Notes: generated by a model not told the origin, from the letters alone. DNA of 64,000 nt from AP-15 sp963774345 (GCA_963774345.1 CAVZFB010000038.1:310001-374000); one strand, 5' to 3'; shown: positions 51,152-60,786, counted from the stretch's first letter. A program made the numbers and translations.

Positions 51152-52867
51152 GTGATCCGATACTCTTTCGCTCTCGTAGTGCTGGCATTGCTGTTTATAT
51201 CCGGCCGTGCAAGCGCGGAAGACGTTGCCCAGCCGGTTCCAGTAGACCGAAAATGCGCTGTTCCAGCCGATCCACAGTGGATGCCGCAGGAGAAATTCGA
51301 CTGGCAGCATGTCTGCGTCGGCGACGTGGCGAATTTTAACGTCGGGCCGGATTATGGTGGCAACTTGGATCCGAAGCGACCGGAAGGACTGCCCGATAGT
51401 CGGATACTGCGGTCGTCATTCCTCGAGACGATCCTACTCGCGGACAAATACCGCCATGCACTGACCCGGTACGGCGTGCGCATCGTCGGCGCCCGTTTCA
51501 AGGGGATTATGGACCTGGAAGATGCACAGTTGGGAAATGATCTCGCCTTGGATCGGAGCCTCCTGGAAGGAGCCGCGGTTCTTGCTCGGTTGAGTTCGAC
51601 GCACTCGATCTTTTTGGACGGCTCGGTAGTTGCCGGCACGCTCAACATGGGCGGCCTTCAGCTCGGCGGAGGCCTGTTCATCCGCTATGCCAAGATCAAC
51701 GCGGTCGACCTGCGAGATGCCCATGTCAGCCGACAGCTCAGCCTGAGGGGCTCGGAGGTCACCGGCTTGCTGAACATGGACAGGATTCAAGTCGACCAAA
51801 GCCTGATCATGCGCGATGCCGGGCTCGGCGGGTTTATCACCCGAAATGCCAGCATTGACGGGCAGGTCGACCTAGCCGGCTCGAGGGTCACCGGCACATT
51901 CGATATGGACTCGCTTCATGTCGACCACGACCTACTTATGCACGACAGGGCCGTGTTCGGCCCGGTGCTCCTGTTAGATGTCCACGTTGGTGGGCAGATC
52001 GACCTGAGCGGCTCGAAGGTCACCGGCACATTCGATATGGATACGCTCCAGGTCGGATCGAACGCCATTATGGGACGCGGAGCCGAATTTGATGGACCTA
52101 TTAATTTCATATTCGGCAAGGTCGGAGGAGACCTTGAACTCGCAGGCGGGCTGTTCAAAAGGACCCTGGATCTTACGGGAACCCAGATCGGCGGCGAACT
52201 CCGTGTTGGATCGTCGCGACACACATCGGCCCGCTGGGCGAACGCATCGACGCTGATTTTCCGCAACGTCAAGGCAGATGCAATCCAAGATCTATCGAAT
52301 TCCTGACCCGACAAACTCGACCTCAACGGCTTCACCTACCGCAGCTTGGGAGGGATAAACTCTGACGAAAAAGATCCGATGCTCGGCCGCCCCATCGGAT
52401 GGTTTGAAGCCTGGTTGGGGAAACACGCCGTCTACACTCCCGGGCCCTATCAGCAGCTAGCAACGGTTCTTCGCGAGCAAGGACAACCAGACACCGCCGA
52501 TGAAATTTTGTACGCTGATAAGGAACAGGAACGCGCTAATTCTTCATCCTGGCGTTACGTCTGGTTAACGGCAAACCGATTGGTAATCGGCTATGGTTAC
52601 CACGTCGAGTGGGCTCTCTGGTGGGTGTTGGCGTTCATGTGCTTTGGCATCGAAGCCTTGTGGCTGTGGGGTGACGGCCGCAGAAATGGGATGCCGTACG
52701 GCATCGCCTATAGCTTCGACCTGCTTTTGCCAATCATTCGGCTTCGCGAGAGGCACTATCAGATCGATCTTGATCCGCCGGCACGATATTACTTCTACCT
52801 GCATAAGATCATGGGTTATGTGCTCGCCTCCTTCCTGATCGCCGGAATCTCCGGGCTGACAAAGTAA
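51152..52867 (+). CDS. Exported beta-helix repeat protein with C-terminal membrane part, split by an in-frame TGA
   Basis: A signal peptide (cleavage after RASA, near residue 22) precedes a region of about 20-residue repeats such as GGQIDLSGSKVTGTFDMDTL and GQVDLAGSRVTGTFDMDSL, with the look of a pentapeptide or bactofilin-like helix. TGA at 52304-52306 interrupts the frame after NVKADAIQDLSNS. The same frame continues PDKLDLNGFTYRSLGG and GRPIGWFEAWLGKHAVYTPG to the stop at 52867, with two membrane segments. In relatives the position is Ser-Trp, so TGG to TGA explains the stop. The two pieces run 51152-52306 and, after the TGA, to 52867 (a possible restart lies near 52346). The function is unknown. 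Confidence 0.75.
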
Positions 52868-52870
52868 TCT

Positions 52871-54019
52871 CTAGAGCGAACCGCCCCGGGCGGTTTCCGC
52901 GATGAGCCAATCGACGACGGCGGCGAGGGCTTGCGCGCGCGTGGCGCCCGCAGCGAGGGCCTCGTCGAAGACTGCGAGCTGGCGGTGGGCGCTGGTGCCG
53001 CGGGCAAGGATCTCGCGGGCGTGCGAGACTTCGGCGAGGCAGCCGAAATGGCGGGCGTCCTGGTCGATCAGCGCCAAGATTTCTTCGAGAAGATCGGCAT
53101 AGGGGACGATCGCGCCGCGGCCGAAATCGACGAGTCCCTGGTCAGTGCCGTAGCGCTGTGCCCGCCAGCGGTTTTCGTCGATCAGCATCCGAGCGTAGAC
53201 CCGCCAGCGCTGGTTCTCGCGCTTTAGCCGCCACAGCATTCGCAACAGGCAACGGAACAGCGCCGCGATCGACAGCGAATCCTCCACCGTCGTGCAGCTG
53301 TCGGTGATGCGCATTTCCAAGGTCGGAAAACGTTCGCTCGGCCGCAGATCCCACCACAATTTGGTCGCATCCGCGATCAGCCCGGCGCCGGTCAGCACGT
53401 TGACATGGCGGCGGTACTCGCCCCAGCTGTCGAAGCGCTCGGGCATGCCGGTGCGCGGCAATTCGTCGAACACCGCCAGCCGATAGGATTTGAGCCCGGT
53501 ATTTTCGCCGCGCCAGAACGGCGAAGAGGTCGACAGCGCCAACAAATGCGGCAGGAAATAGGTTGCCTGATTGAGCAGATCGATTCGCAGCTCATTGTCG
53601 GGCAGGCCGATATGGACATGCAGCCCGCAAATCGCAAGCCGCCTTCCGACCCCTTGCAGATCATCCCGCAGATCGGCGTAGCGGCGCCGCTCCGTGGTCT
53701 TTTGCGCGTCCCAGCGGGCGAAAGGATGGGTCGCCGCGGCGACCGGCGCCATGCCGTGCCGCGCGGCCACCTCGGCGACGGTCGCGCGCAGCCGGCACAA
53801 ATCGGCGCGCGCCTCGCTGAGGCTGGTGCAAACCCGGGTGCCAACCTCGATCTGCGAGCGCAAAAATTCCGGACCGACCTGCCCCGCCAGCAACGCCTCG
53901 CAATCGGCCAGCATCGCCGGCGGCGGATCCTCGACGACATCGCGCGTCGCCCGATCGACAAGGAAATATTCCTCCTCGATGCCAAGAGTAAATTCCGGCT
54001 CGGCCGCCGCCATCGCCAA
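52871..54019 (-). CDS. ybdK: YbdK-type carboxylate-amine ligase (GCS2 family)
   Basis: This 382-residue protein has FTLGIEEEYFLVDRATRDVV at the start, and GLHVHIGLPDNELRIDLLNQ, SPFWRGENTGLKSYRLAVFD and THPFARWDAQKTTERRRY further on. These match the glutamate-cysteine ligase type 2 fold. YbdK has weak gamma-glutamyl-cysteine ligase activity in E. coli, but the true substrate is unknown. It faces the preceding gene, ending 3 bases from its stop. The start is the ATG at 54019; an ATG two codons later is equally possible. Confidence 0.9.
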   Translation of the reverse strand: MAMAAAEPEFTLGIEEEYFLVDRATRDVVEDPPPAMLADCEALLAGQVGPEFLRSQIEVGTRVCTSLSEARADLCRLRATVAEVAARHGMAPVAAATHPFARWDAQKTTERRRYADLRDDLQGVGRRLAICGLHVHIGLPDNELRIDLLNQATYFLPHLLALSTSSPFWRGENTGLKSYRLAVFDELPRTGMPERFDSWGEYRRHVNVLTGAGLIADATKLWWDLRPSERFPTLEMRITDSCTTVEDSLSIAALFRCLLRMLWRLKRENQRWRVYARMLIDENRWRAQRYGTDQGLVDFGRGAIVPYADLLEEILALIDQDARHFGCLAEVSHAREILARGTSAHRQLAVFDEALAAGATRAQALAAVVDWLIAETARGGSL

Positions 54020-54237
54020 CCCCGCGTTGTCGCATTCTATTGCTGTTGCCGAAGGCTACCCGATCAGCCGCCCGCTCGCCATATTTGCCACGGAAGCCGA
54101 CCCTGACGATGATGCGGGAAGACCCGTTGGCGCATAACCTGTCTTCTAGAAAAGAGTGCAGAACAGCGTTATGGAAATTCCGCCCCGGCGGCTAATATTG
54201 CCGTTAGGTCGGCAGCGACGTGGGTGAGGAGAAAAGG

Positions 54238-54576
54238 ATGGAACTCGAAGAATTTGTGCGTAGCTCGTTGCTCCAGATCATGAAAGGGGTCAAAGCCGCA
54301 CAAGAAGAGTGGGGCGCGACAGTTAGCGGTGGTGGTGTTATCAGCCCATCTTGGGGTGGCCCCGAGGACTTTGCGAAACGTGTTCAAGAAGTCAAGTTCG
54401 ATATCGCCGTTACCGCAACTACAAAAACAGAAGATGGCGGGAGCGGTGGAATTAGGGTTGTGGCCCTCGATCTCTCTGGTAAGGTGGGTCGATCTTCAGA
54501 AAATAGCTCGGTAAGTCACATCTCATTCTCTATCGCAATCCTGCCAGCCACCACAACCATTATGGATCGCGGGTAA
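54238..54576 (+). CDS. Trypco2-domain protein
   Basis: This 112-residue protein reads MELEEFVRSSLLQIMKGVKA then AQEEWG, and later VQEVKFDIAVTATTKTEDGG, ending in a VSHISFSIAILP strand. That pattern matches the trypsin-co-occurring domain 2 found in predicted conflict systems. No trypsin-like or NTPase partner is encoded next to it. ATG at 54238 has AGGAG 6 bases upstream. It may be a stand-alone member or a remnant of a larger system. Confidence 0.6.
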   Translation: MELEEFVRSSLLQIMKGVKAAQEEWGATVSGGGVISPSWGGPEDFAKRVQEVKFDIAVTATTKTEDGGSGGIRVVALDLSGKVGRSSENSSVSHISFSIAILPATTTIMDRG

Positions 54577-54819
54577 CTGTCGTACCCCGTGTTCGATCAA
54601 CATCTTGTGTTTTTCCGCACGATGACAATTTCAAAAATTGTCGCATAAGCTCCATTATGGCGAAAATCTTCAGGTATCAGAAAGCGCAAAATTTCAGGTG
54701 TTAGTCATTCGAGATTGTGCTGCAGTCTATGCAGGGTCATCGGCGGCGCTACAGTCGGCAGGTATACTTGGTCGCCACGCTGATCCGGAACGCCGTCCGG
54801 ACACAAGACTGAGCGGCGG
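54577..54819. other. 243-base gap with a short AT-rich hairpin
   Basis: The only structure seen is GACAATTT-CAA-AAATTGTC (54624-54642), a perfect 8-base stem with no T tract. It might end the Trypco2 transcript. No gene is supported. Confidence 0.5.
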
Positions 54820-55203
54820 TTACACCAAAAGTTCGGCAATGCAGGTGACGAAACGGGTTGCTGTCTTAATCGCGGCCGCGGCCTGTTCGGTCGGGATAAT
54901 AGCATCCGGCCCCAGCTCGTAATCGGCGACCGCTTTCAGGTTGAAGGATTGCGGCAGGAAACGCCGCAGCTCGATGTCGATACTAGGCTTGTCCTTCGTC
55001 AGCCGGGCAAATAACACATGAGCACCTCGATGCGTCTTGGCGTCCTTTCCGGTGCGTTCGGCGATCAGGGCTTGGGCTGCATGGAAAGCTGCCAGGTACG
55101 CGTTGCGCGCCGCATCCTCGGCGATGCCCGCCGCGAGAATGATCCGGGCGCGCGTCAGACATTCCCGCGCCTTGTCGAGGTGCCCAGCGGCCTCGGGCGT
55201 CAC
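54820..55203 (-). CDS. HEPN-domain protein (COG1895 type)
   Basis: This 127-residue helical protein has HLDKARECLTRARIILAAG then RNAYLAAFHAAQALIAERTG and KTHRGAHVLFARL. This is the HEPN family commonly paired with a nucleotidyltransferase. The RNase-type R-x4-6-H motif typical of toxic HEPN proteins is not clearly present here. It overlaps the nucleotidyltransferase stop by 4 bases, so the two are co-translated. Confidence 0.8.
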   Translation of the reverse strand: MTPEAAGHLDKARECLTRARIILAAGIAEDAARNAYLAAFHAAQALIAERTGKDAKTHRGAHVLFARLTKDKPSIDIELRRFLPQSFNLKAVADYELGPDAIIPTEQAAAAIKTATRFVTCIAELLV

Positions 55204-55553
55204 AGATCGACACCCTCCCGGCGAATCTCGCGCATCAAAGGCGTGCGCTCCTCGTAGGAGCCTGCACGGTAAGGCATGGCATGAATGAAGGCTTCGTCGT
55301 CGTAGAGGATGTCGGTGACGATCGGGATGATGCGGTCCAGCTCCAGCCAGCGGTCGGTCAGGTCCTTGAGAAATAGCGCGATGTCGTAGTCGGAATCCTC
55401 GTGAGCATCGCCGCGGGCGCGCGAGCCGAACAGCACGACGCGCTCGATCCGCTCGCCGTATAGCTTATCGAGGGCGGCGCGGAAGCGCTTCAGGATTGGG
55501 TCGTCGATAGCTGATCGCATTACACGACGGTTTTTTTCGGAGGCGGCGGTCAT
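55200..55553 (-). CDS. Minimal nucleotidyltransferase (MNT/COG1708 type)
   Basis: This 117-residue protein has the active-site motif VVLFGSRARGDAHEDSDYDI (GSx2RGx4DSDxD), as in antitoxin-type nucleotidyltransferases. ATG at 55553 overlaps the hydrolase stop by 4 bases; a second ATG at 55520 lies after an A7 run. It forms a two-gene unit with the HEPN gene and could act as an MNT-HEPN toxin-antitoxin pair, by AMPylating the HEPN partner or another target. That last point is inference. Confidence 0.82.
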   Translation of the reverse strand: MTAASEKNRRVMRSAIDDPILKRFRAALDKLYGERIERVVLFGSRARGDAHEDSDYDIALFLKDLTDRWLELDRIIPIVTDILYDDEAFIHAMPYRAGSYEERTPLMREIRREGVDL

Positions 55554-56431
55554 CGCACGCCGAGGATCGAGCCGGTGACCGCGCGCGGGTCGCGGCGCGG
55601 CCAGCGCCCGCGTTCGACCTGATGGAGGAACTCGTCGAGGCTGCGGTTGAACAGGTCCGGCTCTTCGAGGTTCAGCGCGTGGCCGGTATTGGGAAAGACA
55701 ACGAGCGCCGCCGATGGGATCGTCCGCTTCATCAACAGGCCGGGTTCGAGGCACGGATCATCCTCGTCGCCGGTCATGACCAGGGTCGGCACGTCGAGCC
55801 GGCGCATCGGCTCGATGAGATCCCATAACGAGGGGCGCTGCGCCTGCACGCCGCGCATCGTCAAGGCCGAGCCCTGGGTCGAATGCCCGGCGAGGTTCGC
55901 GGCGAATTCGTTCCAGCCGCGCGGATCCTTGTTCTGGAACTGCACCCGGCTCGGGCCCTGGGAATAGGTCTTGGCGGCGACGCTCATCCCGGAGCCTTCG
56001 ATCAAGGCGATGGTCTTGGCGGTCTCGTCGTGGAATTGCTGGCGCTTGCCGGGCTCCGCGCCATAGCCGCAGCCCGCGACCACCAATGACAGCGCGCGGT
56101 CGGGATAGGCGAAGCCGAAATGCAGTACGGCGAAACCTCCCATCGAGATGCCGACGACATGCGCCTTGTCGATCTGTAGCGCGTCGAGCACGGCGCGGAT
56201 GTCGTCGCGGGCGCGATCCTGCGAATAGCGCGCCGCGTCCTCGGGCACGTCCGAGGGCGGGTAGCCGCGGGCATTGTAGGCGACGCAGCGGTAGCGCCGC
56301 CCGAAATAGCGCATCTGGCTTTCATAGCCGCGATAGTCGTCGGCGAATTCGTGGACGAAGACGATCGGCGTCCCCGACCCGGTCTCCTCGTAATAGAGGC
56401 GGACGCCGTCATCGGTCGTCAGCTGTGCCAT
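55550..56431 (-). CDS. Alpha/beta-hydrolase
   Basis: This 293-residue protein has the oxyanion segment PIVFVHEFADDYRGYESQM, the nucleophile elbow VVGISMGGFAVLHFG (Ser), the acid region LVMTGDEDDPCLEPGL and the catalytic His in FPNTGHALNLEEP. These form a complete triad. The substrate is unknown; relatives include haloperoxidase- and lactonase-like hydrolases. It is upstream of and overlaps the nucleotidyltransferase gene by 4 bases. Confidence 0.9.
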   Translation of the reverse strand: MAQLTTDDGVRLYYEETGSGTPIVFVHEFADDYRGYESQMRYFGRRYRCVAYNARGYPPSDVPEDAARYSQDRARDDIRAVLDALQIDKAHVVGISMGGFAVLHFGFAYPDRALSLVVAGCGYGAEPGKRQQFHDETAKTIALIEGSGMSVAAKTYSQGPSRVQFQNKDPRGWNEFAANLAGHSTQGSALTMRGVQAQRPSLWDLIEPMRRLDVPTLVMTGDEDDPCLEPGLLMKRTIPSAALVVFPNTGHALNLEEPDLFNRSLDEFLHQVERGRWPRRDPRAVTGSILGVR

Positions 56432-56826
56432 CGCCGTCCCCTTGTCTGAATTAGTGCGGCCATCCTAGGAGCCTCCCGGGGCTTGCGGCAAGCGGTGCCG
56501 GGCAACGGCAACTGGCACGGTTTTTGAGTGTGCGTACATCAGGTCCGGGCCTCTGCCGCGCTCGCAGACGCCGATCCGGGCCGGGATCGCCGGATCTCAT
56601 CCGGACCTCATTCCCGGACCAGCCCTTCCCCGTGCACAGCCAACGCGCAACTGCCCAAGCCCCGCGCAACCGTGGTTGGTAGACCGGGCCAATTTGGCCA
56701 GTAATCGCGGCGATGCATCAGCCTCGGCGGGGTCTCGCTAACACTTCCGCAGGGTTTGGCCCGCAGGGTCCGGTCCGACAGAGATCGACTGAAGGTCGGT
56801 CTGGCCAAGACATCGAGGGATAACCC
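56432..56826. other. 395-base divergent intergenic region
   Basis: It separates the hydrolase (minus) from the peptidase gene (plus). GGCCAA-T-TTGGCC is a 13-base palindrome near 56684, and GAGGG lies 8 bases before the downstream ATG. No gene or clear promoter was recognised. Confidence 0.5.
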
Positions 56827-58716
56827 ATGGGCGCGCCAAATTTGACGATCACCGTCGAACCGTCGACCAACAATCAGGTGATGTATCTGCCGCTTGCGCC
56901 GAAAAGCGCCAACGACCCGGCCAAGGGCGAGATGGCACTCGCGTTCACGATACGCAACAACGAGGCCGCACCGGTGCAGCTGGTTACCCTGGCGATATCG
57001 TTTCCTGGGTCGCCCGCGGTGGCCGGGGCAAGCATCCCACTCGATCTTAATATCGCCACCCACGGCACGGCCGACTGGAATTTTGCCACAGCCAACGAGA
57101 TCGTCACGCCGTTTCCGGCTCCGGGCCATGTCAGCTTCAGTTTCGCCTGCCATGGCTTTTCTGAGCCGGCGGTGGTGACCCTGCCGCTGGTCGCGGCCGG
57201 CCCGCCGGTGCCGAGCGGTTTCGACTTCCCGGCAGCGGCCAGCGATCTTCGCATCGGCGAATATTGGAGCGGCCAAAGCCTGACCCACGGCGCCGGCGCC
57301 GGCGGCAGCCAGCTTTTCGCCTACGATATGGTTGTTGTCGGCCTCGACCCGTCATCCAATAGCTTCTCCAACCTGTTGCCGGGGACCGACAATGCAAACA
57401 ATTCGGATTCGAGAATTTGGGGTAAGCCGGTCCGCGCCGTTGCCGACGGCACGGTGCTGGAGGCCGAGAACAGCGTCCCGAACAATCCCGCGCCACTGCA
57501 ATGGACCAGCACTGCCGATCTGAACGGCAAGCTGGCGGCGCAGGCGGCCAATTTCTGGAACAAACCGCAGTTCAAAAACCCGGGAGCCGGCAATCACTTT
57601 TACCTGCAGCACGGCGACCACGTCGTGCTGTATGCGCATATGCAAAAGGGCAGCCTGAACTCAGCTTTGCTGCAGACCGGCGCCACGGTCAAACGCGGCG
57701 AGTTCCTCGGCTTGGCCGGCAACGCCGGAAATTCGACCGGGCCTCATCTCCACACTCATGCGATCAAGGGCACGGCGCCGGAAAGCGGGCCCTTGCGTCC
57801 CTATCCTTACCGCGACATGTGGGTCGTCGAGACCAACGCGGTGCATCCGCCCGATCCATCGGGGCCGTGGGTCAAATCGGCCGATCAGGGACTGCCGGTG
57901 GTGACGTCGCTGATCTGGCCGGCGTCAACAAAGCCGAGCTGGTATCCGCCCGGCTGGGGCGAAATCACCCGCTCCGGCGTCTCGAATGCCGACTTCCAGA
58001 CTGAGTTTAACAAAGTAACGAGCTCGGGCTATCGGATGGTCTGGGTGGACGGGTTCGATGTCGGCGGCAAGCCCTATTTCAACATGATCTTTCGCCCCGA
58101 GGACGGCACGGTCTGGCAGGCCGAAGTCGGGCTCGACGCGACCCATTACCAAACCGAATTCGACAAATGGGTGAATGCCGGCTACCGGCCGCTGCATGTC
58201 GAGACGTTTCTGAACGGCGGCAGCGTGCTCTATGCCGGGATTTGGGTGAAGAATTCGGGACCCGCCTGGTCCGCCTATCACGGCCGGTCCGCCGCCTTTC
58301 ATCAGAGCCAGTTCGACACCTTGACCAAGGAGGGTTTCGTGCCGGTGGTCGTGTCGGCGGTCGAGACCTCCGGCGGCCTGCTCTACACCGCGCTCTACGA
58401 GAAGACCGATGTCGGCGGGTTCATTCTCTCCGGCGCGCTCGATTTCCAGGATTACCAGACGCAGACCAACGCCAACATCGCCGCCGGGCGCCACCCCGCG
58501 AGCCTCAACGCGATCTCGAACGGAAGCAATCCGCTGATGCTCGGCTTATGGGAGCAAAAAGCGTCTGCCGAGTTTGTCGCCAGGAATGGCCAAACCGCCG
58601 CGCAGTATCAGGCAGAATATGATTTGCGCCTGCAGCAAGGCTATCTGACCCGTGCGCTCAGCGGCTGCGACAACGGCCACGGCGAGGCGCTGTACGCCGC
58701 GATCTGGAGCAAATAG
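56827..58716 (+). CDS. M23-type peptidase with BTRD1-like C-terminal repeats
   Basis: This 629-residue protein has an N-terminal beta domain, then an M23 (LytM-like) region from about residue 130 to 330. Motifs there are SLTHGAGAGGSQLFAYDMVV, HFYLQHGDHVVLYAHMQ and NAGNSTGPHLHTHAIKG (HxH zinc ligands). Five repeats of about 45-50 residues follow, for example DATHYQTEFDKWVNAGYRPLH and GQTAAQYQAEYDLRLQQGYL, each starting Y/F-Q-x-E/Q-F/Y and containing GY or GF and a short Y-x-A-x-W or similar. They match bacterial tandem repeat domain 1. No signal peptide is visible. A terminator-like hairpin follows at 58744-58768. Confidence 0.82.
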   Translation: MGAPNLTITVEPSTNNQVMYLPLAPKSANDPAKGEMALAFTIRNNEAAPVQLVTLAISFPGSPAVAGASIPLDLNIATHGTADWNFATANEIVTPFPAPGHVSFSFACHGFSEPAVVTLPLVAAGPPVPSGFDFPAAASDLRIGEYWSGQSLTHGAGAGGSQLFAYDMVVVGLDPSSNSFSNLLPGTDNANNSDSRIWGKPVRAVADGTVLEAENSVPNNPAPLQWTSTADLNGKLAAQAANFWNKPQFKNPGAGNHFYLQHGDHVVLYAHMQKGSLNSALLQTGATVKRGEFLGLAGNAGNSTGPHLHTHAIKGTAPESGPLRPYPYRDMWVVETNAVHPPDPSGPWVKSADQGLPVVTSLIWPASTKPSWYPPGWGEITRSGVSNADFQTEFNKVTSSGYRMVWVDGFDVGGKPYFNMIFRPEDGTVWQAEVGLDATHYQTEFDKWVNAGYRPLHVETFLNGGSVLYAGIWVKNSGPAWSAYHGRSAAFHQSQFDTLTKEGFVPVVVSAVETSGGLLYTALYEKTDVGGFILSGALDFQDYQTQTNANIAAGRHPASLNAISNGSNPLMLGLWEQKASAEFVARNGQTAAQYQAEYDLRLQQGYLTRALSGCDNGHGEALYAAIWSK

Positions 58717-58743
58717 CCGCCGGGGTATTGACGAAAGAGCGGA

Positions 58744-58768
58744 CCGGCGAGGTATCGAACCTCGCCGG
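58744..58768. terminator. bidirectional terminator-like hairpin
   Basis: CCGGCGAGGT and ACCTCGCCGG form a perfect 10-base stem around ATCGA, between the converging peptidase and MFS genes. Confidence 0.6.
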
Positions 58769-58792
58769 CCTGCCGTAAGGCGCGGCTGCCGA

Positions 58793-60100
58793 TTACTTGA
58801 CGAGGATTGTGGCGCCCCGCGGTTCCCGGACGCGGTTCGGGATGTTGAGCCCGATCAAGGATACCACCGCCGAGACCAGCGCACAGATCGCGAGCGCGTA
58901 AAGGCCGCCGGCAAAGCTGCCGGTCAGCTGCTTAGCCCAACCAACGATTGTCGGGCCGAAAAACCCACCGAGATTGCCGAGCGAATTGATCCAGGCGATG
59001 CCGGCGGCGGCAGCGGGACCGGTCAGAAACATTGTCGGCATGGACCAAAATGGACCTTTGGTGCCATAGAAGCCGATCGCAGCGATAATGATGCCGACCA
59101 GCGACCACCAGGTCCCGACCGTCATCCCGGCAAAAACCAATCCGACGACCGAGATAACGCAGGTCGTGAACAGGCTCCAGCGCCGGTCACCGACATGGTC
59201 GGAGATCCAGCCACACACGACCATGCTGATGGCGCCGAAGATATAAGGGATCATGGTCAACCAGCCGACCTGCATATTGGTGACGCCGAGCTGCTTGATG
59301 ATCTGCGGCAGGAACAGCAGCAGGCCGAGGCTGGCGGTGACGATGCCGATATAGTTCAGCGACAGCAGCAGAACCTTCGGATCGAAAAACGAGCGCAACA
59401 GGCCGATGCCGTGATGGGCCTCGATCTGGCGCTGCTCACCGCCGATCGTATGTTCGAGCCAACCCTTCTCTTCGGCGCTGAGCCAGCGCGCTACGCTTGG
59501 CCGGTCAGTCAGGTAGAAAAACGCGACAATGCCGATCACAATGGTCGGGATCGCCTCCAAGATGAACATGACTTGCCAGCCGCGAAGGCCGAAAAGGCCG
59601 TTAAGCCCGAGGAGTGCCGTCGATACCGGCGCGCCGCTCGCCACCGCGATCGGCAAGGCCAAGGTGAAACCGGAATTGATCCGGGCGCGGTGTGCGTCCG
59701 GGAACCAGTAAGTAAAATACAGCACGAAGCCAGGGAACAGGCCGGCCTCGGCCAGCCCAAGCAGAAAACGTATCGCCATAAAACTGTAAGGGCCGGTCGC
59801 AAAGGCAGTGAGGCCTGAGATAATCCCCCAGCTCACCATGATCCGCGCGATCCACAGCCTGGCTCCGAGCTTTTCGAGGATAATGTTGCTGGGCACCTCA
59901 AACAGCACATATCCCCAGAAAAAGGCGCCGGCAGCCATCCCGTACATTGCCGGGTCTAAACCCAAATCTTTATTCATCGTCAAGGCGGCAAAGCCGACGT
60001 TGATGCGGTCGAGATAGCAAAAGAAATAAGTGAGAACGGCAAACGGCAATATGCGCAAATATACTTTGCGCGTGGCCGACTGCTCGACCGTGCGAATCAT
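58793..60100 (-). CDS. MFS transporter, anion:cation symporter (ACS) family
   Basis: This 435-residue protein has 12 predicted membrane helices. The signature YLRILPFAVLTYFFCYLDRI then NVGFAALTMNKDLGLDPAMYG opens ACS-family transporters (tartrate, phthalate, galactonate type). AEAGLFPGFVLYFTYWFPD and ARINSGFTLALPIA are further hallmarks. GGAGGAG lies 4 bases before the ATG at 60100, so the longer frame is rejected. It is divergent from a cupin gene, suggesting import of a small organic acid, but the substrate is unknown. Confidence 0.9.
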   Translation of the reverse strand: MIRTVEQSATRKVYLRILPFAVLTYFFCYLDRINVGFAALTMNKDLGLDPAMYGMAAGAFFWGYVLFEVPSNIILEKLGARLWIARIMVSWGIISGLTAFATGPYSFMAIRFLLGLAEAGLFPGFVLYFTYWFPDAHRARINSGFTLALPIAVASGAPVSTALLGLNGLFGLRGWQVMFILEAIPTIVIGIVAFFYLTDRPSVARWLSAEEKGWLEHTIGGEQRQIEAHHGIGLLRSFFDPKVLLLSLNYIGIVTASLGLLLFLPQIIKQLGVTNMQVGWLTMIPYIFGAISMVVCGWISDHVGDRRWSLFTTCVISVVGLVFAGMTVGTWWSLVGIIIAAIGFYGTKGPFWSMPTMFLTGPAAAAGIAWINSLGNLGGFFGPTIVGWAKQLTGSFAGGLYALAICALVSAVVSLIGLNIPNRVREPRGATILVK

Positions 60101-60261
60101 GGCGCTCCTCCGATGCTCGGGTGCTGGTGCCGGCAGATCAGACGCGCGCATAAAGAATAGTGAGGCAGCGTACAAATGCACAGAATTCATCTCAGCTACG
60201 CGTAAGCGTCGGGACAAGGCCGTGGTCGCCGGACCCGCCTCATTCACGTATGATCTCCCCA

Positions 60262-60276
60262 GGAACGATTTGTTCC
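60262..60276. promoter_or_regulatory. short dyad before the cupin gene
   Basis: GGAAC-GATTT-GTTCC is a 5-base dyad just before the GGGAGG ribosome-binding site of the cupin gene, in the 189-base divergent region shared with the MFS gene. It could be an operator. Confidence 0.3.
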
Positions 60277-60289
60277 GGGAGGAACCAAG

Positions 60290-60640
60290 ATGCGCATCCA
60301 CAATCTCTACACCGACGCCAACGGCCAATCGCATTTCCGCGACATCGAGGTCGAATGGGCCGAAGAGCGGCGCGGCAGCAAAATGTCGAAACGCCTGCCG
60401 GCGTCAGGCATCATCTTTCGCGAGACCCAGGCCGAGCACGACATTGACTGGCACCCCGCGCCGCGCCGCCAATACATCATCAACCTCGACGCCGGGGTCA
60501 AAATCACCGCCAGCGACGGCGAGAGCCGGCTGATCGGCACAGGCGAGGTGATCCTGGTCGAAGACACCACCGGCAAGGGCCATCTCTCGCAGCACGTCGA
60601 AGGCAAGATCCGCCATTCGATCTTCGTGCCGGTCGAATAG
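60290..60640 (+). CDS. Small cupin-fold protein
   Basis: This 116-residue protein looks like a single-domain cupin: RQYIINLDAGVKITASDGES then GTGEVILVEDTTGKGHLSQH, then RHSIFVPVE. The metal-binding His set is incomplete relative to cupin enzymes; only HLSQH is obvious. GGGAGG lies 6 bases before the ATG at 60290. It is divergent from the ACS transporter, and a linked role in organic-acid use is an inference. Confidence 0.7.
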   Translation: MRIHNLYTDANGQSHFRDIEVEWAEERRGSKMSKRLPASGIIFRETQAEHDIDWHPAPRRQYIINLDAGVKITASDGESRLIGTGEVILVEDTTGKGHLSQHVEGKIRHSIFVPVE

Positions 60641-60786
60641 CCTCCGCTGTGAGCTGAAGCGCCAGCTTTCGGAGACACCAAAGGAACACTTAGCGAACTT
60701 AGGTATTTTACAAAGAAACAAGAACATATAGTATCCGCCACCGACAGGCCGGCGCAAGGCGGAGGCGTACTGTGAAGTCGCCCCGC

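Noticed and set aside
54638..54922. 94-codon plus-strand open frame
   Set aside because: Overlaps the well-supported HEPN gene on the other strand and has no ribosome-binding site or motif.
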